A DNA stretch of 64,000 nucleotides from Chamaelirium japonicum (Eukaryota > Streptophyta > Magnoliopsida > Liliales > Melanthiaceae). Positions 40,857 to 53,584 of the stretch are shown here, piece after piece. Position 1 is the stretch's first letter, and every line of letters begins with the position of its first letter. The stretch is taken from positions 31,774,209 to 31,838,208 of the forward strand of contig OX393557.1 of assembly GCA_947650365.1 (NCBI GenBank). The letters run 5' to 3'. The notes beneath the pieces are model-generated. The model did not search any database, was not told where the DNA came from, and was given only the letters and a program-made list of their open reading frames with translations. A program made the translations under genes and the position numbers.

Positions 40857-41885
40857 ATGGACTCCCAGCGGGCCGGTCTCGCACCAACGGCTCAAGACGA
40901 AGGGGAGGAGGAGGATCTCATCTCCGCCGCCCTCCCGCGAGATGACGGCTGGCCCCCCTCTCCCTTACTGAACTACAGAGGCACCTGGATCCCCGACATC
41001 CTAGTGCCCGGCGTCACGGCGGTCCGGCACCGCTTCAAGGCCCGCCCGACCGACCTGCTCGTCGCGACGCCCCTCAAATGCGGCACCACCTGGCTGAAAG
41101 CCCTCACCCTCGCCGCCGTCACCCGCGGCACCTACCCCCTGTCGCAGCACCCGCTTCTCCACAAGAACCCCCACGAGTGCTTCCATTTCATCGACGGGCT
41201 CGCCCTGCAAGGCCAAGAGTCGGAGGTGGACGCGCTCCCCCCTCCCCGTCTCCTGGCCTCCCACCTCCCTTACTCCCTCCAGCCGGACTCCGTGGGCGCC
41301 TCCGGTTGCCGGGTCGTCTATCTCTGCCGCGACCCGAAGGACTCGTTCGTCTCGCTGTGGCACTTCTGGAACGCGTACGCGGTGCAACCCGAGACGGCGG
41401 CGGGGCCGATCCCGTTAGGCCAGGCCTTCGAGAAGTTCTGCGATGGGGTCTCGCCATTCGGGTCGTTCTGGGACCATCATCTCGGGTACTGGAACGAGAG
41501 CTTGAGGAGGCCGGAGAGGGTCCTGTTCTTGACGTACGAGGAGATGATGGGCGACCCGGCGTCGGGCCTGAGGAGGCTGGCGGAGTTCTTGGGGTGCCCG
41601 TTCTCCGAGGAGGAGGAGAGCAAAGGGGTCGTGCAGGAGATCGTGAGGATGTGCAGCTTCGAGCATCTGAGTGGACTGGAGGTGAACAGGACCGGCGGCG
41701 GCTTGATGGGTCTCGGCGACGTCAGATTCGCCTCCTTCTTCAGAAAAGGGAAGGTGGGGGATTGGGTGAACCATCTGAGCCCGGAAATGGCCGACAAGCT
41801 GGATGGGATCACCAAGGAGAGGCTCAGCGGATCGGGTCTTCTCCTTCCTGGTGTTCACTTGGAAGCTGGTCATGCAACTAAATGA
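40857..41885 (+). CDS. Cytosolic sulfotransferase (SOT family)
   Basis: A 342-residue single-exon gene of the usual family length (about 300-350). It should transfer sulfate from PAPS to a hydroxyl of a small acceptor in the cytosol; plant acceptors include flavonoids, brassinosteroids, desulfoglucosinolates and hydroxyjasmonate, and the substrate cannot be read here. The PAPS 5' loop is PLKCGTTWLKAL (residues 72-83), the expected catalytic His is at 136 (ASHLPYS), the 3'-phosphate site is YLCRDPKDSFVSLWHF (155-170), LTYEEMMGDP follows at 225, and the C-terminal RKGKVGDW is at 296-303. The start at 40857 is preferred (GAAGCCATGG) over an in-frame ATG at 40794. The N-terminus (10-30) is acidic. 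Coding GC is very high compared with the flanks. No breaks are seen. Confidence 0.95.
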   Translation: MDSQRAGLAPTAQDEGEEEDLISAALPRDDGWPPSPLLNYRGTWIPDILVPGVTAVRHRFKARPTDLLVATPLKCGTTWLKALTLAAVTRGTYPLSQHPLLHKNPHECFHFIDGLALQGQESEVDALPPPRLLASHLPYSLQPDSVGASGCRVVYLCRDPKDSFVSLWHFWNAYAVQPETAAGPIPLGQAFEKFCDGVSPFGSFWDHHLGYWNESLRRPERVLFLTYEEMMGDPASGLRRLAEFLGCPFSEEEESKGVVQEIVRMCSFEHLSGLEVNRTGGGLMGLGDVRFASFFRKGKVGDWVNHLSPEMADKLDGITKERLSGSGLLLPGVHLEAGHATK

Positions 41886-42165
41886 TCAGTCCTTGTTGGT
41901 GCTTCGACTGTGATAGAAAGTCCTTACATGTAAATATGAAAATAAATGGGCTTTCATGTAATTATATGCAAATAGTATTGCCAAAGCCGGCTCTTGTAAT
42001 GTAAAATGCTTTCCTTTTGTGGAACTTGTCTAATAATAAGTTTTCAAGCTTGTCTTATTCGAAGAAGCGTGTATAAACCGAGCAATGCCCCTTAGAAATG
42101 GTCTTGAAATAAAAAAGTAAGACTTAGCCTTAGGTCCTTTTAGTATTTGCTAATGTTTTAATATT
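41886..42165 (+). other. 3' untranslated region of the sulfotransferase gene
   Basis: AT-rich sequence after the stop. AATAAA-type hexamers occur at about 41940 (AAATAAATGG) and TAATAATAAG near 42032, which suit plant polyadenylation. Confidence 0.5.
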
Positions 42166-42169
42166 GCAC

Positions 42170-42715
42170 CAAGTCCCTCCCGAACATTGCGTGCTACATC
42201 AAGTCCCTTGACCTTATTTACCCCTCACGTGCTACAGAACGATTTTCCATTTATCTTCAGCAAAAGTATCAATTTGTCGATTGATATTGTGCTTGTAGTG
42301 GTTGCTACAGTGATTTCGCTGTAGAAGAGTATCAATTTAGCGAATTGACTATTGCCACAATGATTTCACTATAGCAAGAGTATCATATATTGTAGCAACC
42401 ACAATATGCGCAGTGTCACTCAGCGAATAGCTACTCTTGTTGATGACAAATGGATATTCTTTTAGGAGACGAATGTATACTCTTGCTATAATAGCTATAG
42501 CTAGTGACATCACTGTAGCAACCACTGCATGGATAGTGTTAATCGACGAATTGATACTTATGTCAAAGACAAATGGATACTTTTACTGGAAACGAATGTA
42601 TATATACTCTTGCGGAAGGAGCAGTTTTGTAATTTAAAGGGTAAAAAAGTTAACATTTTCTGTTAGAGACTTGTTGTACAAATGTGTCCTTCGAGAAGGG
42701 ACTAGCTAGTTAATA
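42170..42715. mobile_element. Long imperfect foldback element
   Basis: AAGTATCAATTTGTCGATT (about 42265) is matched by the complement of AATCGACGAATTGATACTT (about 42541), and GTAGTGGTTGCTACAGTGAT by ATCACTGTAGCAACCACT. Outer arms CAAGTCCCTCCCGAAC and TTCGAGAAGGGACTAG also pair. The total is about 540 bases, non-coding, probably a MITE of undetermined superfamily. Confidence 0.65.
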
Positions 42716-43195
42716 TCCTAACAAGCTATATCCTTTAGCTTAAATAAAGCCATGTGGAGAGATTTAGGACTAATTAACACAATAAAAAGTAAGACTTTGT
42801 GTGAATTTAACTCTCATTAGTTATTTTATAAAAAATACTCTATTGATGCTGCCATACGTGATCAATATAATCCATATAATTGTTTTCCTTTTATAGTAGG
42901 TTTTAAAAGAGATTTAAATAGGATCGAGAAACGTTCACACACAGGACAAGGAATGCCACTCTTCAGAAGGGCTCCACGTGTCAAAAAGAGATAGGGTCCA
43001 TTTTAGTATTATACTAGTATATATCGTTCATGTGCAATGCATGGATGGTTCTGATGCCACGAATGAATCTTACATTCCGCATCGAATCTAGCTCCCCATT
43101 GCTGAGAAATAGAACATGTTTAATTCTAAAAAAATTAAAGGAGAGAGGGGGGGGGGGGGGGGGGGAGGGGGATGGGACATATTAATGAAATAAAG
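42716..43195. other. No recognised gene; poly-G tract
   Basis: AT-rich sequence. A G-run of over 20 bases with a single A lies at 43148-43171. It forms the 3' flank of the interrupted minus-strand gene. Confidence 0.55.
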
Positions 43196-43912
43196 TTAAA
43201 TTAAACTCTCAACTTGTGGTTTATGATATTTGGCAAGAAAATAATAAATAAAGTTTAAGAGAACTATAATTAATATAATTATAAATATCTCAAGCGTTGT
43301 GAGGTCGGAATTTACCTTTGCCACTAGAGCCTCCCTGCGAGGGTTGAGCAGGCCCTTTCCCTCGATCCAATCCCTTCCCCTTGGGATTGGGAGTATTCCG
43401 GCCTTTCCGTGACCAGAATCAGATTGGGCCCCTCCTGTTTCTGAACCTCCTTCCTGGGGACTTGGTCTGGATCGGGCAGATCCCCGTCTCCCTTGCCTTT
43501 GTCCCCCTTCGGATCGGTGGGGGCTAACTTCAAGGGGCGTCGAACCCACTCCTTCAACATGCACTTCGCCTGCCCCCTCGAAGAGGGCAGACATCAAGGC
43601 TACAACATCAGCAGCAACTTTGGCTGCTTCACTTCGTGGAGCCAACTTAGGCTTATCGACCTCTGGGCCTCCGCCACTTTCCTTCGTCGATGCTTGGCCC
43701 AACGATGCATCTCTCTACAGTGGCCTTCGGGTGCCACCTGAGATATCGGCATAGGGTTGAGCATGACGTCACTACCAGAGTATTTTACTCTGATCCTGGT
43801 AGAATGCTTCAAAGTTTCGAAGTGATAGGCGATCGGTGCTTTCTTACCGTTGTCTATCGTGTCCAATTCGTCCTCCAACTGACGAGCCTTGATCTCATCA
43901 ATCGAAGGCACT
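43196..43912 (-). pseudogene. 3' part of a minus-strand gene split by the CACTA element
   Basis: On the minus strand, 43911-43600 is open and starts after the insertion site with a hydrophilic segment (SIDEIKARQLEDELDTID), followed by KHRRRKVAEAQ. A second overlapping frame, 43702-43196, gives an Ala/Glu/Gly-rich region (EAAKVAADVVALMSALFEGA) and then a hydrophobic stretch (IFIIILIIVLLNFIYYFL), which falls in AT-rich DNA and may not be genuine. The two may be one gene joined by a frameshift. I do not recognise the product. Its first part is presumed to lie at 52218-53339. Confidence 0.45.
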
Positions 43913-44345
43913 CACTACAAGAAAAAGGTTTATTGCCGATGGATGTTTTTATTACCGTCAGTAATAATATTAATATTACCGACGGTAGTAAAAATATCCA
44001 TCGGCAATAAAGCTTTAATATTTTACTAATATTTAAAATATTTATTACCGACATTATTTTTTTATCCATCGGTAATATATTATTACCGACGGTCGTTATT
44101 ATATCCGTCGGTAAAACTGATTATTACCGACGGATTATCAACATTCCGTCGTAAATAATATTTTTTGTAATTTTAATAATTTTTTTACATATATATTACC
44201 GATCGACAACCATTTCTTGTCCGTCGGTAATGTATTTGTACCGACGGAATATTCTTAGCCATCGATATAGTTAATATTATTACCGACGGATATATTAATG
44301 TCCGTCGGTAATAATATTATTACCAACAGAAGACTTATTTCCAAC
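43913..44345. repeat. Left subterminal repeats of the CACTA element
   Basis: ATTACCGACGG and CCGTCGGTAAT words occur about a dozen times in both orientations. Such arrays are transposase-binding regions in CACTA elements. The sequence changes to CT-rich at about 44350. Confidence 0.88.
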
Positions 44346-45924
<1,579 letters not shown>

Positions 45925-46312
45925 GTTAGGTTTAGGGTTTAGAATTAGGGTTAGGGTTTAGGATTAGGGTTAGGGTTAGGTTTAGGGTTTAGGATTAGGG
46001 TTTAGAATTAGGGTTAGGTTTAGGGTTTAGAATTAGGGTTAGGGTTATGTTTATTGTTTAGGTTTAGGTTTAGGTTATAGAATTAGGGTTAGACTTAGGT
46101 TTAGGGTTTAGGTTAGTGTTTAGATTATGTTTAGGGTAAGGATTAGGATTAGGGTTTATATTAGGATTAGGGTTAGATTTAGGTTAGGATTAGGGTTTAG
46201 ATTAGGGCTAGGGTTAGGTTTATGTTAGGATTAGGGTTTAGATTAGGGTTAGGGTTTAGGTTAGGATTAGGGTTAGGTTTCGGGTTTAGGTTAGGGCCGG
46301 GGTAAGTGAATA
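45925..46312. repeat. Interstitial telomere-like repeats
   Basis: About 370 bases of degenerate TTTAGGG, TTAGGG and GATTAGGG words in one orientation (G-rich on plus), clearly related to the plant telomere repeat TTTAGGG but mixed with variants such as TTTAGGA. It lies inside the CACTA element, directly before the shared exon module. Confidence 0.9.
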
Positions 46313-46462
46313 TTCGAAGATTTAGGTTTAATTTTATCTCAAAATCATAATTCTCTACGTGTTATAGTTTATTAAAATTTTGATCTCAATAAAATATACG
46401 TTGGTGTCTACTTAAAAGGAATTATACATTTACATCTTTATTATTCTTTCTCATATACACAG

Positions 46463-47128
46463 CCGCATATGGACAGAGTGAGTGTGGTGGGCACCAGCGG
46501 TGACGTGGCTTGGCGGCTCAGGTTAAGCATCCGTAATGTGAATCTCTTAATTAGAAGAGCATGGATTGAGATGGAACCGAATCGTATGTGTTTTCAAAAG
46601 AAAAAATTTTAAAATAGCATTTATAATTTTACAAATGCATAGATTTGATGATATCGATTGTGCATTTCAGAAAGAGAGATTCATAGTTTCTTAGAGCGTC
46701 AGATTGAAGAGCGAAATATGATACGAGATGCGGCAGTTTTGAGAGAGCGCCAGGCTGTACAACGTTACCGGTTATGGTTACAGAGGGGCAGCGACGACAA
46801 GAGAAGTGGCGACCGCGACAGGAGGCTTAGTGACAACGATAAGAGGAGTGGTGCCGGCGATAGGAGGAGTGGCGATGACGACATGAGGAGTGGCGCCGGC
46901 GATAGGAGGAGTGGCGACGACGACATGAGTGACAGTGATGACATGCTGCAGGTATTGAGGCTACAGAGAGCACGTTTTGGCGATGAGGATCGCACCCCCC
47001 AAAAACCCTTGCAGATCCTATCTCTCTTTTGGCTGGTGTTTGCTATTGTTTTAGATCAGGTATTTTTTTTAGACCTTATTAGACCACTGCATCTCTCTCT
47101 CTCTCTTGCTTTTATCTGCTTCGTGTGA
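46463..47128 (+). other. Second copy of the two-exon module, in the CACTA
   Basis: Exon 46463-46583 (after CATATACACAG, before GTATGT) is 121 bases, the same length as 17200-17320, and reads SVVGTSGDVAWRLRLS. Intron 46584-46670 is conserved with the first copy. The second exon, from 46671, continues in frame across the junction (CAA here) as IHSFLERQIEERNMIRD and then RERQAVQRYRLWLQ; after that a frame difference turns the Arg/Glu tail of the other copy into a Ser/Asp/Arg-rich repeat (DDKRSGDRDRR). The frame closes at 47126. Homology to the first copy ends near 46985. The product is unrecognised; a highly charged, partly coiled-coil protein is predicted. Confidence 0.6.
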
Positions 47129-47154
47129 TATCATCATTCTTATTTTATATACTA

Positions 47155-50100
47155 AAGCATTCGAAGGGTAAATTCTTAAAATATCTAATTAAAACGTGCT
47201 GATCCAATACGATCGAATCCAAACCAATTTCATATATTTGAGGGTAAATTATTAAAATATCCAATTAAAACTTGCTCGCAAGTCCGAAATACGATAAAAT
47301 TCCAAGTACGAATTATCGGATACCGATCCGATCGAATCCAAACTAACTTCAAATCCGAAACACGCTAACTTGTGGTTTTTCAATGCTTAGACTCTCAATT
47401 GGTCAATCGGAGGGTAAATTGTTAAAATATCCAATTAGAACTTGCTCGCAAGTCCGAAATACGAAAAAATTCCAAGTACGAATTATCGAATGCCGATCCG
47501 ATGACGATCCGATTGAATCCATACCAATTTCAAATCCAAAACACGCTAACTTATGGTTTTTCAACGCTTAGAATCTAAATTTGTCAATCGAAGGGTAAAT
47601 TATTAAAATATCCAATTAGAACTTGCTCGCAAGTTCGAAATACGAAAAAAAAAATCAAAGTATGAATTATCGGATGCCGATCCGATGACGATCCGATCGA
47701 ATCCAAACTAATTTCAAATCCTAAACATGCTAACTTGTGGTTTTTCAACGCTTAGACTTTTAATTGGTCAATCGGAGGGTAAATTATTAAAATATCCAAC
47801 TAGAACTTGCTCGTAAGTTTGAAATACGAAAAAAATCCAAGTACGAATTATCGGATGCTGATCCGATGCTGATCTGATCGAATCCAAACCAATTTCAAAT
47901 TCGAAACACGCTAACTTGTGGTTTTTCAACGCGTAGACTCTAAATTTGTCAATTGGAGGTAAAATTGTTAAAATATCTAATTAGAATTTGCTCACAAGTT
48001 CGAAATATGAAAAAAATCCGAGCACGAATTATCGGATGCCGATCCGATGACGATCCGAGCGAATCCAAACCAATTTCAAATCCGAAACACGCTAACTTAT
48101 GATTTTTCAACGCTTAGACTCTAAATTGGTCGATCGGAGGCGAAATTATTAAAATATCTAATTACAACTTGCTCGCAAATCCAAAATACAAAAAAAATAC
48201 AAGTATGAATTGTCGGATGTCGATCTGATGATGATCCGATCGAATTCAAACCAATTTTAAATCTGAAACATGCTAACTTATGATTTTTCAATGCTGAGAC
48301 TCTAAATTTGTCAATCGGAGATGAAATTATTAAAATATCTAATTAGAACTTGCTCGCAAGTCTGAAATACGAAGAAAATCCAAGTACGAATTATCGGATG
48401 TCGATCCAATGATGATCAGACCAAATCTAAAACCAATTTCAAATTCAAAACACGATAACTTATGATTTTTCAATACGTAGACTCTAAATTTATCAATCGG
48501 AGACGAAATTGTCAAAATATCTAATTAGAACTTGCTCGCAAATTCGAAATATGAAAAAAATCCAAGTACGAATTATCGGATGCCGATCCGATGACGATCC
48601 GACCGAATCCAAACCAATTACAAATCCAAAACACGCTAACTTATGATTTTTTAACGCGTAGACTCTAAATTTGTCAATTGGAGGCAAAATTGTTAAAATA
48701 TCTAATTAGAACTTGCTCACAAGTCCAAAATACAAAAAAATTCCAAGTACGAATTATCGGATGCCGATCTGATGACGATCCGATCGAATCCAAACCAATT
48801 TCAAATCCGAAACACACTAACTTATGATTTTTTAACGCTTAGACTCTAAATTTGTCAATCGGAGGTGAAATTGTTAAAATATCTAATTAGAACTCACTCG
48901 TACGTCCAAAATATGAAAAAATTCTAAGTATAAATTATCGGATGCCGATCTGATCGAATCCAAATCAATTTCAAATCTGAAAACGCTAACTTATGATTTT
49001 TCAACGTGTAGACTCTAAATTTGTCAATCGGAGGTGAAATTATTAAAATATATAATTAGAACTTGCTCGCAAGTCCGAAATATAAAAAAAATCTAAGTAT
49101 GAATTATCGGATGTTGATCCGATGATGATCTGACCGAATCCAAACCAATTTCAAATCTGAAACACGCTAACTTATGATTTTTCAACGTTTAGACTCTAAA
49201 TTGGTCAATCGGAGACAAAATTATTAAAATATCTAATTAGAACTTGCTCGCAAGTTCGAAATACAAAAAAAATCTAAGTACGAATTGTCGGATGCTGATC
49301 CGATGACGATCCGATCGAATTCAAATCAATTTCAAATCCGAAACACGCTAACTTATGATTTTTCAATGCTTAGACTCTAAATTGGTCAATCGGAGGCAAA
49401 ATTATTAAAATATATAATTAGAATTTGCTCGCAAGTCCCAAATACAAAAAAAATCTAAATACGAATTGTCGGATACCGATCCAATAACAATCTGACCGAA
49501 TCCAAACCAATTTTAAATCCGAAACATGCTAACTTATGATTTTTCAACGCTTAGACCCTAAATTGGTCAATCAGAGGTGAAATTATTGAAATATCTAATT
49601 AGAACTTGCTCGCAAGTCTGAAATATAAAAAAAATCCAAGTACGAATTGTCGGATGCCGATCCGACCGAATCCAAACCAATTTCAAATCCGAAACACGCT
49701 AACTTATGATTTTTCAACGCTTAAACTCTAAATTGGTCAATCGGAGGTAAAATTATTAAAATATCTAATTAGAACTTGCTTATAAGTTCAAAATATGAAA
49801 AAAGATCAAGTACGAATTATCGGATGCTGATCCGATCGAATCCAAACAAATTTCAAATTCGAAACACGCTAATTTATGATTTTTCAACGCGTAGACTCTA
49901 AATTTGTCAATCGAAGGTGAAATTGTTAAGATATCTAATTAGAACTCGCTCGCAAGTCCGAAATATAAAAAAAATCCAAGTACAAATTGTCAGATGCCGA
50001 TCCGATGATGATCCGATCGAATCCAAATCAATTTTAAATCCGAAACACGCTAACTTATGATTTTTCAATGCTTAGACTCTAAATTTGTCAATCGGAGGCT

Positions 50101-51155
50101 AAATTGTTAAAGTATTTAATTAGAACTCGCTTGCAAGTCCGAAATACGAAATAATTCCAAGTATGAATTATCGGATGCCGATTCGATCGAATCCAAACCA
50201 ATTTCAAAACCGAAACGTGCTAACTGATGATTTTTCAATTCTTAGACTCTAAATTTGTCAATCGGAGACGAAATTGTTAAAATATCTAATTAGAACTTGC
50301 TCATAATTTTGAAATACGAAAAAAAAAATCCAAGTATAAATTATCGGATACTGATCCGATGACGATCCGACCAAATCCAAACCAATTTCAAATCCAAAAC
50401 ACGCTAACTTATGATTTTTCAACGCTTAGACTCTAAATTGGTCAATCGGAGGCGAAATTGTTAAAATATCTAATTAGAACTTGCTCGCAAGTTCGAAATA
50501 TGAAAAAAATCAAAGTACGAATTGTCGAATGCCGATCCGACCGAATCCAAACCAATTTCAAATCCAAAACACGCTAACTTATGATTTTTCAATGCGTAGA
50601 CTCTAAATTTGTCAATCGGAGGCAAAATTGTTAAAATATCTAATTAGAACTTGCTCGCAAGTCCAAAATACAAAGAAAATCCAAGTACAAATTATCGAAT
50701 TCCAATCCGATGGTGATCCGATCGAATCCAAACCAATTTCTAATCCGAAACATACTAACTTATGATTTTTCAACGCTTAGACTCTAAATTTGTCAATCGG
50801 AGACAAAATTGTTAAAATATCTAATTAGAACTCGCTCGCAAGTCTGGAATACGAACTAATTCCAAGTATGAATTATCGAATACCAATCCGTTGACGATCC
50901 GATCGAATCCAAACCAATTTCAAATCCAAAACTCGCTAACTTATGATTTTTCAACGCTTAAACTCTAAATTTGTCAATCGGAGACAAAATTATTAAAATA
51001 TCTAATTAGACCTCGCTCACAAGTCTGAAATATAAATTAATTCCAAGTATGAATTATCGGATACCGATCCGATGACAATCCGATTGAATCTAAACCAATT
51101 TCAAATCCGAAACACGCTAATTTATGATTTTTCAACGCTTAGACTCTCAATTATA
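47155..51155. repeat. Tandem array, about 22 units of about 180 bp
   Basis: The phrase GCTAACTTATGATTTTTCAA recurs 22 times between 47364 and 51112, average spacing about 178 bases (range roughly 169-187). Each unit also contains TCTAATTAGAACTTGCTCGC and GATGCCGATCCGAT with variable deletions around the GATCCGATGACGATCCGA part. Units are diverged by point changes. There is no coding potential. The length is in the range of plant satellite monomers, but the array lies wholly inside the CACTA element. Confidence 0.95.
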
Positions 51156-51195
51156 GATATAAACTATTTTTTTAACAAATACATGTTACTTACAG

Positions 51196-51540
51196 AATGT
51201 GCAGCATCAGGGAATAAGAGCACCAGGGCTGGTGCCGGGCGGCGTAGGGTGGTAGAGCTAGGGCACGTAGCTTCCTTCAGTTTTGGATTGTATAAAAATA
51301 ATTTTGTAATAAATATCTGGTCATTTTTTGGTCTTGTATATAATTGTCTGGTATTATGGTAATATTTCGTAATTTGTGGTAATATTTGATAAATTGTGGT
51401 TATTTAAAAAATTATGATAATGGTAATTTATGGTAATATTTGATAAATTGTGGTAATATTTGAAAAATTATGGTAATATTTGATTTAGTCAATTATGGTA
51501 ATATTTGAATATATTATGGTATTGTTGTAAATCACAGGAA
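51196..51540 (+). other. Exon-like tail segment and TGGTAATATT repeats
   Basis: A GC-richer segment of about 95 bases follows TTACTTACAG at 51195 and reads NKSTRAGAGRRRVVELGHV in an open frame (to 51362). After it, TTATGGTAATATTTGATAAA-like words repeat until 51520. It may be the last exon and terminator region of the gene carried by the CACTA element. Confidence 0.35.
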
Positions 51541-51584
51541 TTAAATAAATTTTTTTAGTAATTTTTTTAAAAAAATCATGCTTT

Positions 51585-52003
51585 TTTACCGACGGAAGTT
51601 ATAAATTCCATCGGCAATAATCTATTTTATTTTTTAAATTATTTATATATTGCCAGCGGAACTTATGCTTCCATCGGTAAAATATAAATTATTACCGACG
51701 GTAATCCCACTGTCCGTCGGTAATAATCCTATATATTGCCGACGGAATGTAATTAACCGTCGGTAATAATCTAATATATTTTTATTTAAATATTTATATA
51801 TTACCGACGGATACAAACTATCCATCGATATTAATGATTAATATCGACTGATATTTTGTGCCCGTCGTCGATTTTTTCCGACGCCTTATTTCCCGACAGA
51901 CAAGCGACAGAATTGGCTTTCGTCGCGATAAAACTTTACCGACGAAATATCAACTTTATCGACGGATATATTCCGTCGGTAAAAACTGTTTTTTTTTGTA
52001 GTG
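51585..52003. repeat. Right subterminal repeats of the CACTA element
   Basis: ATTACCGACGG/CCGTCGGTAAT words in both orientations, mirroring the left end, running into the terminal TTTGTAGTG. Confidence 0.88.
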
Positions 52004-53339
52004 ACTTGACCTACGAGTGCTTGGCGGAGTGGGAGAGGCACATCGTTCTGATCCCTCATCTCCTCATCCTTCTCTTCTTCCTCCTCCTCTCTTTCACCCC
52101 CCTTCTCATGTTTTTCTTCCTCTCCCTTCTCTTCCTCTTCCTTACCATTCCCCTTCGACTTCTTTCTCCTCTTTACCTACCCCCGCTTGGTTATGACGAG
52201 CTTCTCTTTGCCTATCCCTAAGCGTTTCTTTTTCCATAGGCCTTCTTCTCGGCCCTAACGTACCGGACCATCCTGCCCGACTCAGGATCTTCCTCGTAAT
52301 CGAAGTACAAGGTGTCATTATCTTCATACCTTCTAGACAGTCGATGCATCAGATTGGCATTTCCATGATGAACGGGGCAATACACAAACTGCTTCCAAGA
52401 TTTGGTCCCGTAAGTCAACTCCAGAAACAGATTATCGATCGATCCAACATGCTCAGACCACCAGCAAAGATCGTCTCTTGGCCTGTACCGTTCAAGTTCT
52501 TTGTGAATATTATTGCGAGGGGTCTCCGGCATGGACAGAGGAGTCCACGCCCCAGAGATAGAGATTAGCCAATCGGTGCAAAGCTTGTCTAAGGGAACAG
52601 TGTCCATGATGAGATGAAGAGCCGAGACACTGTGCAGATTAAACAGGCTATCCTTCCTAGATATCCATTGATAATGATAGAAATAATAGCCTAGTTCAAT
52701 TCTAGCTTGCTCACCTTCAGGGATGTTGGAGTAGCAGGCCCTCAACTTGTTCTGGTAATCAGTCTCTACCCAGCAGAAGGTATATATGATTCTCCAGGCA
52801 TTTCCAGTTAACTATCCGGGGCAAAGTCCGGAGGTGTTCAGTAATCTGGCAGCAAAGGAAAGCAGCGACAGACACTGCTCGTAGTTGAGCTGCCCGTTCG
52901 TGACAATGGTTCCTATAATCTTCTCCTTACTAGCCACCTCAGCGTATACGACGCACTTGTCAATCCCAAAGGCAGCTTGTACACCGACGAGCGCAGGACG
53001 ATGGGCACGTATAGTAAAGTACCCCAACAACCTTTCTCATTTCTCTCTCTTAGCATCGGTGGGTTTCCACCCAATCCCATATTCGAAGACCGACTCCTTA
53101 GACAGAGGCTTCAACGACTTCAGCACAAAAACAATCTTTGAGATATGTTCAGACTTGGAAGGACCAGTTGCAAATCCAACGCTTATGTGCCTCTTGCCGA
53201 GACTGCCCCTCACCTTGCCTTTCCCAGCGATCTTTGGCAATGATGGCTTAGCAACAACTTTCCCCTTCTTCGACCCATCCTGCTGGGAAGGCTTCACCAT
53301 CGGAGGGACGATGTTCCTGGTGCAGATTGCAGATGCCAT
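52004..53339 (-). pseudogene. 5' part of the split minus-strand gene, unrecognised
   Basis: On the minus strand, an ATG at 53339 opens a frame that continues to 52218, about 370 codons, interrupted by TGA (53039-53037) and TAG (52814-52812) with no change of frame. Its N-terminus is Lys/Pro/Gly-rich (KKGKVVAKPSLPKIAGKGK). The central and C-terminal parts are aromatic-rich (YYFYHYQWISRK; LCWWSEHVGSIDNLFLEL), resembling a compact structural protein. A further frame (52327-52142) is Arg/Glu-rich and runs towards the CACTA junction at 52004. I do not recognise it. A retroelement gag or an endogenised plant RNA-virus coat-like protein are untested options. Its continuation is at 43196-43912. Confidence 0.5.
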
Positions 53340-53430
53340 CACGATCGATCAAGAAATGAAGCAAAGAGCAGAAAGCAAAGAGGGCGATAATTCTTCTGAT
53401 AGTGTGGAGAGAAATGAACTCCAAGGCAGG

Positions 53431-53437
53431 ATTTATA
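53431..53437 (-). promoter_or_regulatory. TATA box of the split minus-strand gene
   Basis: TATAAAT on the minus strand in GGGCATATAAATCCTGCC, about 95 bases upstream of the ATG at 53339. Spacing and context are right for a plant core promoter with a leader of about 60 bases, so the gene probably once had its own transcription unit. Confidence 0.55.
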
Positions 53438-53584
53438 TGCCCAAAAGAGTTTGGTGAGAAATTCCATGTGACATATGGCAACACCGGACTGGCAGGCGAC
53501 CAAACGACACCACAGAATACGAAGCGATAGGAAAAACGAAGCATTTTTTGACTACGAAGCGACAGGCAATACAAAGCACCAACT

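Noticed and set aside
41078..41881. Long alternative frames on both strands
   Set aside because: Shadows of the GC-rich sulfotransferase gene.
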